Part shown: piece after piece, positions 1 through 12,873 of the stretch
Layout: the number at the start of each line of letters is the position of its first letter
How positions within the stretch are numbered: position 1 is the first letter of the stretch
Assembly: GCF_000499385.1 (NCBI RefSeq)
Contig: NW_013651666.1
Location: 79,501 to 143,500 of the forward strand
DNA length: 64,000 nt
Origin: Eimeria necatrix
Taxonomy: Eukaryota; Apicomplexa; Conoidasida; Eucoccidiorida; Eimeriidae
Direction of reading: 5' to 3'
The notes under the pieces: model-generated
The model's input: the letters and a program-made list of their open reading frames with translations, nothing else
What the model was told of the DNA's origin: nothing
Database searches by the model: none
Made by a program: the position numbers and the translations under genes

Positions 1-3000
1 CAAAGCGGAGGCTAATTGTGGCCAGCAAGTAAAATTCGCTTAAAAGTGGGGGCTTGCACCACAGCGGGAATTATTTCATGAGTGAGCATACACGCTTCTG
101 CAAAAGGTCAACACAGGGGGATTTTTACACGTAGGAGAAGTAAAGACATTGATATGAATCAACACGCAACACATACCATCTCCTCTGCGCCTTTTGCCTT
201 CTTTCCGGCCTTTTTTGGGTCTTTTGACGGGACCGCAACCTTCACTGCCTGAAGCAACTCACGTAAAAGCAGTAGCACCGAATGTGAGCACTAAAAGGCA
301 CAGCAGTAGTCCTTTAGCTGAGGCAGTCTTATGCTGATACACCAAAACAGGAGGTATCGACGTCCTGACCACAAACGCTGACCTGGTCGAACTATCTCGA
401 TGCCCTTACCTCCCTGTTGTCGCTTTCTCCTGCCATTTTCAGCTGTTGTGAGCCCAATATTCGTAGGAAAAGAGAGACGTCAAGGGTTCCGCACAGGAAA
501 GAAGTTCCGCGGAGACGGCCCCGGATGACCTAAGTGCCACACGGTCAGAAGAACACTGCGAGCAAAATGGAAAAAATCGAAGGTAAGGCTGGGAACGGGC
601 TCTAAATTGATATCTACCGGATACACTTATGCACGCATATACGTCCATAGGGGAGGTCCGATAGGCCCAGGTCTGGCATCTCCCAGGGAATGTTAGCGAG
701 TCGCTGGCGTGGACCCCTTCATCTACCTTCTTTCTACGCTGGGCGCCGGTGCCGCGAGCTACCCAAGACCACCCCTAACTTGTCAGAACGAAGGGCCGAT
801 CACGTGCTTTTCCAAGCGTGACAGCGGCACTCCTTTAGCTGTTGGCTGCGGTGCAGCCTGGGGTGCATGCGGCAGCCTTCTGGCAGCACAAGGACAACTA
901 CCGCTTCGTATAGGAGTGGCACAGTTAGGCAGCAGTCAGCCTTGCTCCTGTTTATACAACAGCAGAGGGTCATAAAAATCTCAATAGCAGATGGTGTACG
1001 AGGGGAGCAGTCTTATACAGCGGCTCCCTCCGGTCTGTTGCCTATGCATGAGCTCAATCCATCTACGTGCCACAGTATACCTGACAAGGCACAAAATGAA
1101 TATTTCCTTGACGACTTTATCACTCCGTCTCATCGAAACTGCAAGTCTGGTGCTCTTCTTTTGGGGCCAGCTTACAGCCCCTGGCCAGCGCTGCCGACGC
1201 CCTCCAGCCCCACAAAGGGCACGGGGCCCCTTTGCTAGCCATCATGCAAACAGTTGGGTTATACGGCAAGTTTTATGGGATCCATAGTTTCTTAGAGCTT
1301 TCGGTCAGTCTACAGAAGGTCTCTGGGGCACTATTATGTGAAATGCAGCATGCACCGCAGGACGGTGTGCAACAGTATAGCGGCATGTTAAGTTTCACGC
1401 ACGGCAGCTTTAAATTTGCTTCTTTTTCACAAAAGCCGCAAGAACGTGTCATTTCCTGTTTGGAATCTGCGCTAATTGGCGCGCAGGCAGGAGCTGTGCC
1501 CAGTCATCAAGATCAAAGCTTCATTATCCCACAAAAAGTGTTGTATGTTATCTGCACCGACCCTGAGATATTACGGAAGTCAAAGCCAGTGCACCAAGCA
1601 GGGTCCAAAGGGTATAACTCTGGCAGCTGAGCAAAGGACATATGCAGTGGTAAGCACGATTGCGCATGCCGCGGCCGCAATATATGACGAATTCAAGTGA
1701 GGTTGTTCGGGAGATGCACAACGCCAGTCTGGAAGGTACTATGTTAAAATGCAACAGAGGGAGGTGAGATGGTCCCAGAGGAACACTGCAGCAAGGGGCT
1801 GACAGCTACACTGCTCCCCAGAGCATCAGCTTCAGCCACGCAAGCACTCATCCAATGCGCATACCTTCTGTGCAATGCTTGAGCACTCTTTTTGTCTGGA
1901 GTGTCAGGGTCTGGCTGTGACTCTTGTTGCAACCTTCGCTTCACAAGCTTCCATTGTTCCGCTTGTGGGTGATTGCTTGTTCTCATGCTATCATTTCTAG
2001 TAGGTAGTGCCTAGGTGACGCTGGCCAACAAACAAGACACAATCTGGGTTACTAAAGGGGTATCATAAGAGTGACAGGGATATCGTAAGACTGTTTGCCT
2101 TTCTCCTGCCCACAATTTTCACAGTGCAACAAGGACATGGTGCTAGCCCCTACCTAGCGAAATAACTAACCTAGGTTTCGTCCAGTAACTATAGTGGATA
2201 TCTGATATCTTCAATTCATACTGCATTAGTTTTCGGCATTAAACCGCTCTTTGGTAGCATTAGTCACACTTTTTAATGCTTAATTAAACAGGCTTTAAAA
2301 AGCCTGAAATGCTTTCGTAACAACTCGTAGCAGCGCGCTTCCTTTGCTTCTCCCCGTCAGCGTCCCCAGACTTCTTGGCTTTAATCCACCAACTCCCGCC
2401 TGCTGACTGTCACTTGCCACAGTTGCGACTTCCTTCAGCTGAACGCATTCGGCTTCTTGCAGCAGTTTCGGGGATGTTACTGTATATGCGTCCCCACTGG
2501 CGAGTGTTTCAATTCGAGGACACTGGACTATAGAGGAAGTCGTATACTTGAACAGCTTGAACAGACAGCTTACGCTGTCGTGCTGCAACGACTTGATTAA
2601 GACAAGAGTACTGAGGGCGCCCGCGTATGCTTAGTACCTGAAAGCTTCCCCATGGTGTTCAGCTCAAGCTATGCTGTGTAGGAGTAGGTTACAGTGCGCC
2701 AGAGCAAGTTTAGCCACTGTTTTGAGAGACTCTCCTAGCGGCAAACGTTTGATTGATCCTATAGTAACAAAGGGGCCTTGTTTTCTTAAAATGGAAGGAG
2801 AAGGAAACGTACTTAACCACAGCTGACGTAAAACTGTGAGCTTTTGTCATGGTCAGAGGGACTGGCTCCAAATTAAGGCCGTCCTCACTAAGTAAAGGAG
2901 CATGTACCTGTTGGGCCTTTCTTATACACCTCTCTCTAGTAAAAGATTCCCATATGGGCGGTATGTCTTGCTAAGTTTTTGTCAATGCATACATTTTGCA

Positions 3001-6000
3001 ACTGTCATGCAACATAGCCATCACAAACTGTAACTTTAAAGTGCCGGAGACATCTCAAGGAATCTAAAGGTAAGCGGGACATGCAAATTGTAGAGTATTC
3101 GGTGAAGGTCACGATAGTTGTAGCAATTCGCGCTCTTTGAAGCAGTGGTAGGAGGAGAAGGCCACAACTTTCGTGTACATCATTTTGGCGATGTGCGCTA
3201 CAGCAGCACCTATACCTTTGACTAGCACACACTGCACGCAGGTCTTGACGACCCTCACCGCACGCCGTGTTGCAAATGCGAAATCGCTGGAGCCCACCAC
3301 ATGGCGTTTCTTTCACCACGATATCTGTAAAGTTAACTCCACGCAGCCCCTACACGATAGGCACCATGAAACCTACTAGTACGTCTCTCCATTATGTCCT
3401 TCCCAGCTCTGTTCCACAGGCCTTCACTAGGCATGATGTGTAGCGCACAGAGTCCAGCTTATTGCTTAAGTAGCTCTCTACTACCAGCTGTCTACAGTTT
3501 TACCATGCAGCATGCAACTTGTGAAGTCATCAAGAGCAGCCCACGTGCATCACTTAATGGGCCAAAAATCCTGGAGGAGACTGCAGTAGGACTGAATTAT
3601 ATCTGCAAGGGCTGATATACCGTTGTGCACAAAGCCCGTCCAACATGAAAGGTAGACATCAGCCCAAAACTTCAGGACGTCGCATAGTGCAGCTACACTC
3701 AGGTCTCTATCTTCATGCTCGCCGTGCAGTGCTGTTCTTAAATTGAACTGCATTGAATTGATTTTTTTTCGGACATTCATGAATAAGTTTATGCACAAGT
3801 GTACTGCGCAGGAATACAAATGTGCCATGTCTTGCGATATTTCACAGAGACGCCAAACGACGCTAGCCTTTTGTGTATGCATTCTAGTTCCACAGCTCGT
3901 TTGACGTAAAAAATTTGGATCTTGCTGTGCTGCGCATTAGCTCAGAATCAAGGTCTGCTTGTGTTGTTGAAGATGTGCGTCATGCTCTATTTCCACTGAG
4001 AATTCCGCATGTTTTTAGGTAGTTTTTCCGCCATAACTAGTGAAATATGTTTACCTTTTCCTTCAAACGAGTAAACAAATTTTTGGGATGCCTGGAGGCA
4101 TAATCCGCTTGGCACCTGAAGTCCAGGAAGAAAAAATCAAATGTGAAACGATGCTTTTTTGGAATGAACGGGTAGCTTGACAACGGGTCCACCACCGTGA
4201 TCAGCTAAGCCCAACTTGGCCCATACAACCCTCTTCCGCTCCCGCTAAGTAGGTTCATATCGATCAATACTTACCGAACACACAGTTTAGACTTTAAAGA
4301 GGTCTATGGAACATTACTGCAGGTTTAATTTCCAACGGAAATACATATCTCTCACCGAAAATTTTCCCTTCCCTGCGTGGGCATGCCAAATACTGCGGCT
4401 GCAGTGCTTCTTGCCGGCTTTAATTCACGAACTAACAGCAGAGCACACTGGATCTGATCGCCAGAGGACAAATTTTCTTTGGAGGATGGTGACTTCTCGT
4501 TAGTACGTCAATCTACATATTCTGAATGTTGCGGCCCGGAATGCCACAGAACTGTTCAAGTGTTACGCACTTCTAACAGTTCTGTTCAGCTTGCTAGAAA
4601 TGCATTGAAACTCAAGTACAAATCCATGGCAACGCAAAATTGTGCGGTCGAGGGAAATGTCTTTCTCGACCTCACTTTCATGCCAGATCAACGGGATATG
4701 AGCCTTGCACACAATAACTAATGAGCTTTCTAGGTATAGACCAAGCGGCTGCAATGTGCAAACCAGTGCAGGCGGCTCTAGCTCAATTGCATATCAGCTC
4801 TATTAAAGAAAAGAAGAAGACTTGCAAAGCAATAAGGGCAGCCATAGCTACGATCTCCACGCTGTTACAAAACAGCCATTAGACCCTTCGCTTCTTCATC
4901 ACAAACGTTGATCAAATGAAATTTCACCCGCAGATAACCTATTTGGGTAGTGGTAGTATTTTGTCAGATATGTGCTTGAACAATTGCCTCCTTTTTTCTA
5001 CTCTAAGCAACATTTTAGGGAGATTCCGGAGAACCCTCTGAATTCCCCACGTTGGAGGGCAGTAACCTATAGAATCAAGTTATTTGGAGGGTATTTACGA
5101 GTTGACGCTATAAAAGGTGGGCTCTTGATTCAATGCTGCATAACCTTTTCAGTTCCTACAGCTAAACGAACTCCCTAATTACATAAACCCACACCACTGA
5201 AACGCGACGCGGCGAAGAGGCTGGTGACGCTGGTGCGTGCAAAGGCCATGGAAGGGCATTACAGTGCGGACCTTGGGAGGTATGGAAACCAGAAAACCAG
5301 CAGCATAAACCTCTCTCGATATTTTCGGGAAAATAACACACATAGCCTTTCAAGGGCTTTGTTTGTATCTTTACTGGTTTCAAGTTGAAAATAAGTAATT
5401 ACTGCGATTGTGGGATTCCTGACGTCCCCCAATTGACACCAGCTGGAAGTCTGATATTCTTCGAGAATACTTACGGCTTGGAGAGACGGCAACAGTGCAA
5501 TACGGGTGCGCAGTCTGACGATTCCACTCCAAATCACCCGAGAATCTGGTCTTCGAGCCTTATGAGGAGCCCACCCTTCTGGGTTTGTTGGGGCCCCTCC
5601 CTTTTCAAAAAGCACATTTCTTACTGGTTAGATTATCTGTTTGATGAATGCAAAATACTTTCAAGGGGAAAGCTCGGTTTTTTCGTGCGAATACATCTTT
5701 GACAGAGCAAGAAAAGAGACAGTTGCCTTGTGAGGTAGCAGGCGCCAGAATAGTAAACAGTAGCGGGTGGTGGATGGACACTGGTAGCCCTAGTGGTTAG
5801 GCGCCAGTTACTGCAAGGCGTAGACATTCATGTTTGCCCTATGGGGCCAGAGGGCTTGCCAGTGTAGTTTCTGCGGACTGACCCAGCCTTATGTTGGCAG
5901 AAGGTAAATTATATGAAGTTTGTTGTGCCTTCGCAAAAGAGTAGGTCTGCTCCCGCGAAGGCAGCTCCATTTCAGCAAACTCGTCGGGCTGCCAATCATA

Positions 6001-7608
6001 CAGTGACGTAGTGGATTTGGGGACTGTGCAGCTACTATTGCCGCCTTGCCACGCTGGCATGGAATGTCGCAGTAACAGCAAAGGGGGCAGTTGGACGTTG
6101 CTTATGTATATTTGTGGTGCATTCAACTGACTTGTGGATCGCGGGATCGAATTCACGCGGGGCTCATTTCCCTCTGACCCGGCGCGTACAACTGAGACAA
6201 GGGGATTAACAGTGTGCACAAAATATTCCTCTCATAAGTTTTGCTACACTAACAACGTTTAGTAAGCGTGGCCTATAGGGCAACGCTGCATGAGCCCACA
6301 CAAGCACCTGATGCGAGTAGCTTGCGACATTCACTTCGCACAGAAGTCGAGATAGTTCTCGCAAACCCCGCCTCTTTGTGCTCATTTGGTAACTAAAAGC
6401 AATCACTATTTCACATATATATAATATAAGTGAAGATGCAGACAGGGCTTCAGCGAACGTATTCTTCTGACTCTCATCCTCAAGACAGCAGTGATACCCG
6501 TGAAGTCCTTCGTGAAACTGCCTTGAAGAGGCTTTTATGTCTCTTATTGTCATTCCGTAGGAAAAAACCACCGGTTTATGCTGCAGCCACCTACGTTTCT
6601 GAGAAATTCCCTCCAAAGTTGTCACCATGTTTTGCACATGCGGAATACAGGATTGCGTAGGTCCAGCGGCGTCAAGGCCCTCGCCGCAGCCTTTGCACTA
6701 CACGCACTACACGAGCAAGAAACGCAAACAAAGAGTACACAGCAGCTAGAAACAAGGTCCACCCGGGTTGTAAGACAGAGACTTCAGCTCTAGCGCGTTC
6801 CCAGTGAGGCCATTGTGACTAGTTGCTCCGAGAAGCTAAGCAGAAATGGAGAGCAATGTTTCAATTTGATCAAATCTGTTTAATTTGCAAAATTTTTTAA
6901 TTTCTATAATTTTAGATGGAATCTAGAATGGGACGGCGTTGACCGCATAGTATGGAGCCCTGCAGCTTCCACCAGGCAAATTGAGGGCGGAGCACGGCGG
7001 GTTGCTAGTAGTGGGAATCAAACAAGTATGCCCGATTCAGCGTGGAAGCCAAATGGAACACATTGCTCATTTTTCACCAAAGCTTAAGTTTCCCTAAATC
7101 TAATCGAATAAGTACCAGCATCCCCGCAGAATCAAGCCGGCACTCCACAGCCACTCCACCGCATGCATGCCCTGTGCTGATATCAGCGCTGCTGTCTTGG
7201 GCTTTTTCTCCGCTGGGCCCATCTTGGGTTTTATATTTTGCCGTAGAAGGGGTGTTCTTGCCGGCACCAAGAGCAAGCTCCTTCCCTCCTATACAGCGTG
7301 CTGTCACCTTTCTCCAGCTCTTACCCCACACAACTCCAACCCAACTTAGGCTACCTCACCAACAGCGACTGGTCCAACCCTGCGGCAATTTGTAAGTTAC
7401 TTAACCGCGATTTCCAGTCTGCTTATACTTCGCCGAGATAAGGAGTCCCTCCCCTCGGACCGCACTTCCGGCTCTTACACGGTCTCTCGCAGCTCTACGT
7501 GCTACTGTTTGATTACCCTCAAAATCTGCAGCAGCTCTTGCAACACTTCCTCGACAGCCAAGATAAGACCGGGTGTACGTACGCCTGGCTTACCAGCGTG
7601 CAAGGAAA
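1..7608. other. Gene-poor, repeat-poor stretch
   Basis: No protein family, RNA gene or long repeat could be recognised here. Open frames are short (mostly under 130 codons), overlap on both strands and show no domain or consistent composition. Unlike later parts of the window there are practically no CAG runs. The last few hundred bases probably hold the promoter and 5' leader of the eIF3e gene that starts at 7609. It resembles the repeat-poor segments described for Eimeria chromosomes. Confidence 0.6.
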
Positions 7609-10600
7609 ATGGGGCCGGCAGAGGAGAACTTGGCGCTGGTGCGCCGGATGTCTCTTTTTTGGGAGCCACACATGGCAGTGCCAGTCATTCAGTGGCTGCG
7701 TTCACAGCAGGTGCGTGGCAGAGCTGATTGGGTTTTGCAGATATTGGAAGGTGCGACAATGCAGTTACGTGCATGGCTGGTTCATTGGCACTCCAAGCTC
7801 GGCTTGTCCTGGCGTCGCAACTGCAGAGCGAAACCCAACGACGCAGTCTGCAGCATTCATAGTCTTATCTGCAGCGTAAATCAGATTGCTCGGTGAAACT
7901 CAAGTGGTTCAGACTGCAGAGGATAACCTGAGGGCGCTATATACTCGCTGCTCACACGAATGTTCTCGGTGCTTTGCTTCTGGCTTGGAGCGAACGATTA
8001 GGGCACACATGTGTCAAAGTGTGTATCTTTGTTTTCTTCAGTTGTTGGAAGAAAGCAGCTGTGATGCACTACTAGAGTCTATTCTTCCTAAGACGCCAGA
8101 GGGCATTGCCCGGAGGTTGCGGGAGCTGGTGCAGCAGCAGGGTGGTGCGGCGGAGGAGCCCGAGCAGCAACTGCAGGAATGGGAGCAGCAAGGCGCAGCT
8201 TTGGAGGAAGTTCTGCAAGCCTTTAAGGGGGAACAACAGAGGAAGATAGGAAATCAGCTCGAAAGGAAGAGACTTAGGGACATCCTACAATGGCACTACC
8301 AGGTCCGGGACACCGCTCGTCGTTTCACGAAGGTGGCTGCGGTGACGTGTGATGTTCCGGCTGCTGCTGTTTGGACTTCTGCATTCTGCTGCTGCTGCTG
8401 CTGCTGCAGAACCGAGAAGAAGGGAGTGAGACGCCCAACTTGGCCGAAGTCCCACGCGTTGAGATGGTTCCAGTGCGTCTGGCTCGCGTGGCCTTCTCTC
8501 TAGGAGACTACAAGAAGGCACTGCATCATCTTGACTTCTACCTGAACACGCTCTCCGAGCTAACCAGTGACAGTCAGCCCAACGTCATCACAGACTAGCT
8601 AGTCGAGGCCAACCAGCTCCCCAGTTGACGACAGTAGACAGCATGATTAACCAGAAACGGATTTTGTAGATTGAGCTTGCATCTTACGTAGTGGTCTCAG
8701 GTAGCGGGACGTCAGGCATTCAGAAAGAGGTGTTCTCAAGTAGTTCTCTTCCCTTTTTTCCTAGATCAGGAATTACTTCTTGCTGTTGCTGCTGCCAATT
8801 GTTTCAGGCGGCGACATGCAGACCCCAGTGTCTTGCGTGTGGGGCATTTGCTGCTGCATATTGTTGCTGACCCTCTCCGATACCGCTGGGGACTTCCCTA
8901 AGGGACAGCCCTCCAATGCGGAGAGCGAAGAGGCGCTACTACAGCAGTTGCAGGATGGGGAGGATGGCAAAGAGAAGGCACTGGGAGCAGTTGAAGCACA
9001 CGGCGTCAGTTCTGCTTCGTCGCCGTTGCTGCGTTGATGTTGACTGTTGCTGTTTCACCCACCGGTCCCCGGATCGGCGCTGTGTGGTGCTTGGAAGCAG
9101 CTGATCTCGGGTGCTGTCGATACTTCTGCAGGCGGCGCGCTGCATCCTTCGTCTCGGCGATATTTTGGATCAGTCCCAGTTGGCTGCATCGAAAGCAGCA
9201 GCGGGGATAGGACCAGAGACTCCCATGAGCAAAATATTTTCTCGGGAGCAGCAGCTGCAGCAAAGGGCTTGGCTGCTGCACTGGGCCATGTGGCTGCTCT
9301 TGCGGTACTATTTGCTTCTCACCTACGCGAAGGGGCAGTCTTGCAGAAACCAGGCATGGTCAGCACTATTGGACTGGGTCGTTCAGGAGCGGTAAGCTGC
9401 GTCTACTGCCCGAGTCTGCTCTAATGGACGCGGTGCAGCCAGTGAAAACTGCTTGAGAGGCCTTAGTGATTGCAAAGGCAACAATTCTGCATGTTTAGCA
9501 GTTTTCGCTTCAAATGCTGCCTTGTTGAATTCACAAGACGGCTTATCACAGCTTTGGTGGCATTGGGAAGGGGACAGCTGGTGGCTGTCGGTTTAGAATG
9601 CGTCGTCTCCAAAGGAGACGAACCCCCTGGAAGTCAAGAGAAAGCGTAGTTCCTGCGTCCAGTCAACCTTTTGTTATCTACGTTATTTAAGAAAGACACA
9701 GTTTTTCGGCAAATGTGTGGTGTGGTCCATTTGGACGTCGGCGCGTGTCGCAGTAACCTCACCTGCGTGCACTTGCTTTGCCCCCACTTGCTGCGGTACT
9801 ACGCCGTTTATGCCATAATGAATCGCAAGAGAAAGGATCATTTCCAGGCCATTGTAGGGGTAGGTGGTTGTCCGTCCAGTGAGGGACTGACGTTGCAGAA
9901 ATCAGAGCTGGCACGTTAAGGGAAAGGGGCACTGGAATTAATACAAGAAGACGAATGGGAACGTGCTTTCGTTGGAAAGTACAGCTTTCATTCCATTCTA
10001 CATTTGCGTTCTTTCATTTGCTAGTTTTTTATGGTCTTTTGTAGGCAATTGGCCACACAAAGAACAAATACACCGATGCTTTTACGTCTTTGCTGGAGGC
10101 GCTTTTCCTTGACTTCAATTTTGATGAAGCCCAAAAGCACATCACCAGCATTTCTGAAGTACGTTCGCTTCTACGAAATGGACTGGCACATAGTGTTGTC
10201 TACTGGAGGCGTCGTCTATGAAGTCCAGTCCCTTGTGTAAATGTCAGTCCATGTTCTCTGCTGCCATCGCTTGCTTGATAAGCTTGTCGGTGGAATTTAA
10301 ACTGCAAAATTCAGGATTTGCGACTAAGGCTGTACCGTTTTCATGCAGTTGTGCGAGACCGACTTCTTCCTGGAGCCTCTGAAGGGTGCAGTGAACGAAC
10401 ATGCTCGTTTGCTCATCTTCGAAACCTACTGCCGAATTCACAAGCGAATAAACGTGGAGTGAGCCAGCCAGTCTTACCATCCTTCCTTCTCTAGTGCCTG
10501 CTTGCCTGACCACACTTCTGCCGTCAATTTGCTGCTCCTTTTATTGCATCAAGGAGGCATTTACTTTTCATGCATATAGCATCCGGCACAATGCTTTCTG

Positions 10601-11146
10601 CTGTCGTCGTTGTTTCTGGACAGTTCTTTTGCAGTTTATATGAACGACTGTTGCCCTGGCAATATCACGCGCAGTGTAGGTTGATTTTTGTATCCTCACT
10701 TTCGTCATGATCGACGCAGGATGATTGCCAAGAAGGTCAACATGGTGCCAGAGGCTGCGGAGCGCTGGATTGTCAATTTGATTCTTCATGCAAGACTAGG
10801 TTAGTATTACGAATTTTCCGTCATTGTATTGCAGATTTATGGCTATGGCTGGTGGCAGGCCAGCTACTATTCTTGCTTTCCAACCAGTGGCTATATTCTG
10901 GTTTTGTTTGTTTGTGTGGTTGTTGCTGGTGCAGAGGCCCGTATTGATAGTGAAAAGAACCGTGTGCAAATGGCAGGGGCTCCCCCTAGTCTGTACCAGC
11001 TGGTGACGGACAAGACCCGTAACCTGGGCATGCGCACAAGTCTTCTGATTCAGAATCTCGGGAGGCCAGGGTACAACAGAGACGAGGAGGCGAATGCGGC
11101 GAGAGGTCAGCTACGCAATGCATGTGAATGTGTGTGTGTTTGTGTG

Positions 11147-11188
<42 letters not shown>

Positions 11189-11307
11189 TGTGTGTGTGTG
11201 TGTGTGTNNNNNNNNNNNNNNNNNNNNNNNNNNNNNNNNNNNNNNNNNNNNNNNNNNNNNNNNNNNNNNNNNNNNNNNNNNNNNNNNNNNNNNNNNNNNN
11301 NNNNNNN

Positions 11308-11368
<61 letters not shown>

Positions 11369-11911
11369 GTGTTGAAAGCGCTCATATTGGGGATAATTAC
11401 GGAAAATGACAGCATGAAGCGCTGCAGCTTGTGCGTTGCATTGTATGCGCCTTTCAGGCAGTGGGCGTGGCAGAGGTAGGGGCAGAGGGTGGGTACGAGG
11501 AGGCGAGCAGGGGCGCGACGGATTCTACAGAGGTCAGAAGACGTCCAGCGTTGTAACATCGGGCTTCAATTTTAGAGGCGGCAGAGGGGCTTTCAGAGGG
11601 GCTTCTCAAGGCGGTCTGGAGACGCGCAAGATCTCCCCACTCACGGGATCTGCATTCATGGTAAGTCGACGACTGACCACAACACGAGGGGCCCGAAACC
11701 ACTGCTTATGCATGTTTAGTGCATCCATTGATGCATGACATAATTGCCACATCGCTGTGGCAGCTAAAAATGCAGCGAGAGACGTTCGTTGGAGAGACAT
11801 GATAAGGAGTCAGACAATGATGTTGAAACGTAGCGATTGCACACGAGGGCCTCCATGCGTCGCCGTGTAGCCCTATGTTTTCCGGCTTCTTTTGTTTGTC
11901 TTCAGGATTAA
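7609..11911 (+). CDS. EIF3E: Eukaryotic translation initiation factor 3 subunit E (INT6), multi-exon
   Basis: This is a core subunit of the cytosolic eIF3 complex, which brings mRNA and the 40S ribosome together. Collinear family blocks are visible in order: the N-terminal helix (NLALVRRMSLFWEPHMAVPV), QLQQRAWLLHWAMW (family LQQRTWLIHW), LLCPHLLRYYAVYAIMN, EALFLDFNFDEAQKHI, LCETDFFLEPLKGAVNEHAR followed by LIFETYCRIHKRI, the PCI-domain signature MVPEAAERWIVNLILHARL, and EARIDSEKNRVQM. The start is ATG 7609. Exons read with consistent GT/AG and phase: 8042-8302, 8410-8566, 9132-9391, 9754-about 9857, 10045-10158, 10349-10458, 10720-10799, 10935-11105, 11458-11660, and a last exon at 11906 giving one Asp codon then TAA (11909-11911). 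Exons before 8042 and between 8566 and 9132 are less certain. The C-terminus carries an RG-rich extension (codons in 11458-11660) beyond the usual end. A (GT)n tract with the assembly gap lies in the penultimate intron. Confidence 0.92.
8389..8409 (+). repeat. (CTG)n tract ending in the 3' splice site of an eIF3e intron
   Basis: A run of seven CTG/CAG-type triplets ends exactly at the CAG that precedes the exon beginning at 8410. The exon phase (0) and the protein match around the junction (WHYQ joined to NREEG) support this acceptor, so the microsatellite itself seems to supply the pyrimidine-containing tract and the AG. Confidence 0.7.
11130..11367 (+). repeat. (GT)n microsatellite, interrupted by the assembly gap
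   Basis: Alternating GT dinucleotides with rare interruptions occur on both sides of the run of Ns. The whole tract lies inside the eIF3e intron between the exons ending at 11105 and starting at 11458, so it does not encode the Cys-Val or Thr-His chains that a naive translation gives. Confidence 0.95.
11208..11307. other. Assembly gap of 100 Ns
   Basis: Exactly 100 N bases in the middle of a GT dinucleotide repeat. A round 100-base size usually marks a gap of unknown length, so the true intron length is not known. Confidence 0.98.
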
Positions 11912-12873
11912 GTATTTGAATTTGTTCGCCGGAGGAAGCCTGGGGGATGACCACCCCGAAAATAGCAGTTTCAGCAACGGCAGCCGTCGCTCCCGTTCTA
12001 GTTAACAGCTGGGGCCGCAGCGGCGGATGCTGCGACACCATCAAAGCTGCAACAGACCGAAAAGTGGCCATCGTGCTTGCGCGGTCGACGCAGCTGGGAT
12101 GTAACTTGGTTGTCTTTAAAAGTTTAGTGCATGCGGAGTTCGGGTCCTTGCGCCGGCTGATAATTACTTCGATAATTAATTCGAAACGTCCTGTAGGTTA
12201 GCAGGACAGGAAGTGGATTGAGTCAGGGGGAAAGATAGAAGCGCTTAAAGGGAAAGATATAGACAGCACTAGTAGCCTGAGTCTGTGGTTTATCTGGGGC
12301 TCATCACGCCGGCACAAACATTGAAGCATCTCCAAGAATGATAGAACAACCGTCCGATGCTGTTTACGTAGGATAGATAAGTGTGTGGACTTGTATTTGA
12401 GTGTACACCAGCACGCTGCAACCTGCGGAAGTAGAATGCTTGTCACCGCCCACTTACCCTCTTGTCCACAACTGGAGGGAAGGGCCAGAGGGTCGGAATG
12501 AAAGTTGGCTTGGAACAGGAGTACTACACGGACGCGGACCACACAAGGGGGGTGGGAATGCACCGAATTTCAGCCTCAGCTTCTCGCTGTGGCCAGCTAC
12601 GACGAAAGACGCTGCTGCTACTTCACGCTGAAAGCTTCTATCAGCGAGACATCGGTAAGAGAGATTGGCTACAAATTAAATGAGTCTCACGAAAACATTG
12701 TATACAGAACAGGTCATGACTTGAAACGAAAAAAAGTGACAGTTTTCGGGGGGGAGTGGGGGTGCAGCAGTAGCGGCGAAGTCCCGAACATTTGCCCAGT
12801 CTACGGCACGTGCAAAGTTTTCTCAAGACGTCAGGAGTAACAACGGCATCTGAAGTGGCATCACGCTTCCGGT
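11912..12873. other. Intergenic region between two converging genes
   Basis: This lies between the stop of eIF3e (+) and the stop of the next gene (-). Small open frames are present but none has recognisable content; it probably holds the two 3' untranslated regions. Confidence 0.5.

Noticed and set aside
6430..6660. 76-codon plus-strand frame with plausible composition
   Set aside because: It is short, overlaps an equally long minus frame (6206-6637), and has no homology or splice support.
7042..7395. 117-codon frame upstream of eIF3e
   Set aside because: It probably lies in the 5' leader or promoter; no conserved content, and the eIF3e homology begins at 7609.
11107..11559. Cys-Val and Thr-His polymer frames through the GT repeat
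   Set aside because: They are translations of a (GT)n microsatellite and an N gap inside an eIF3e intron.
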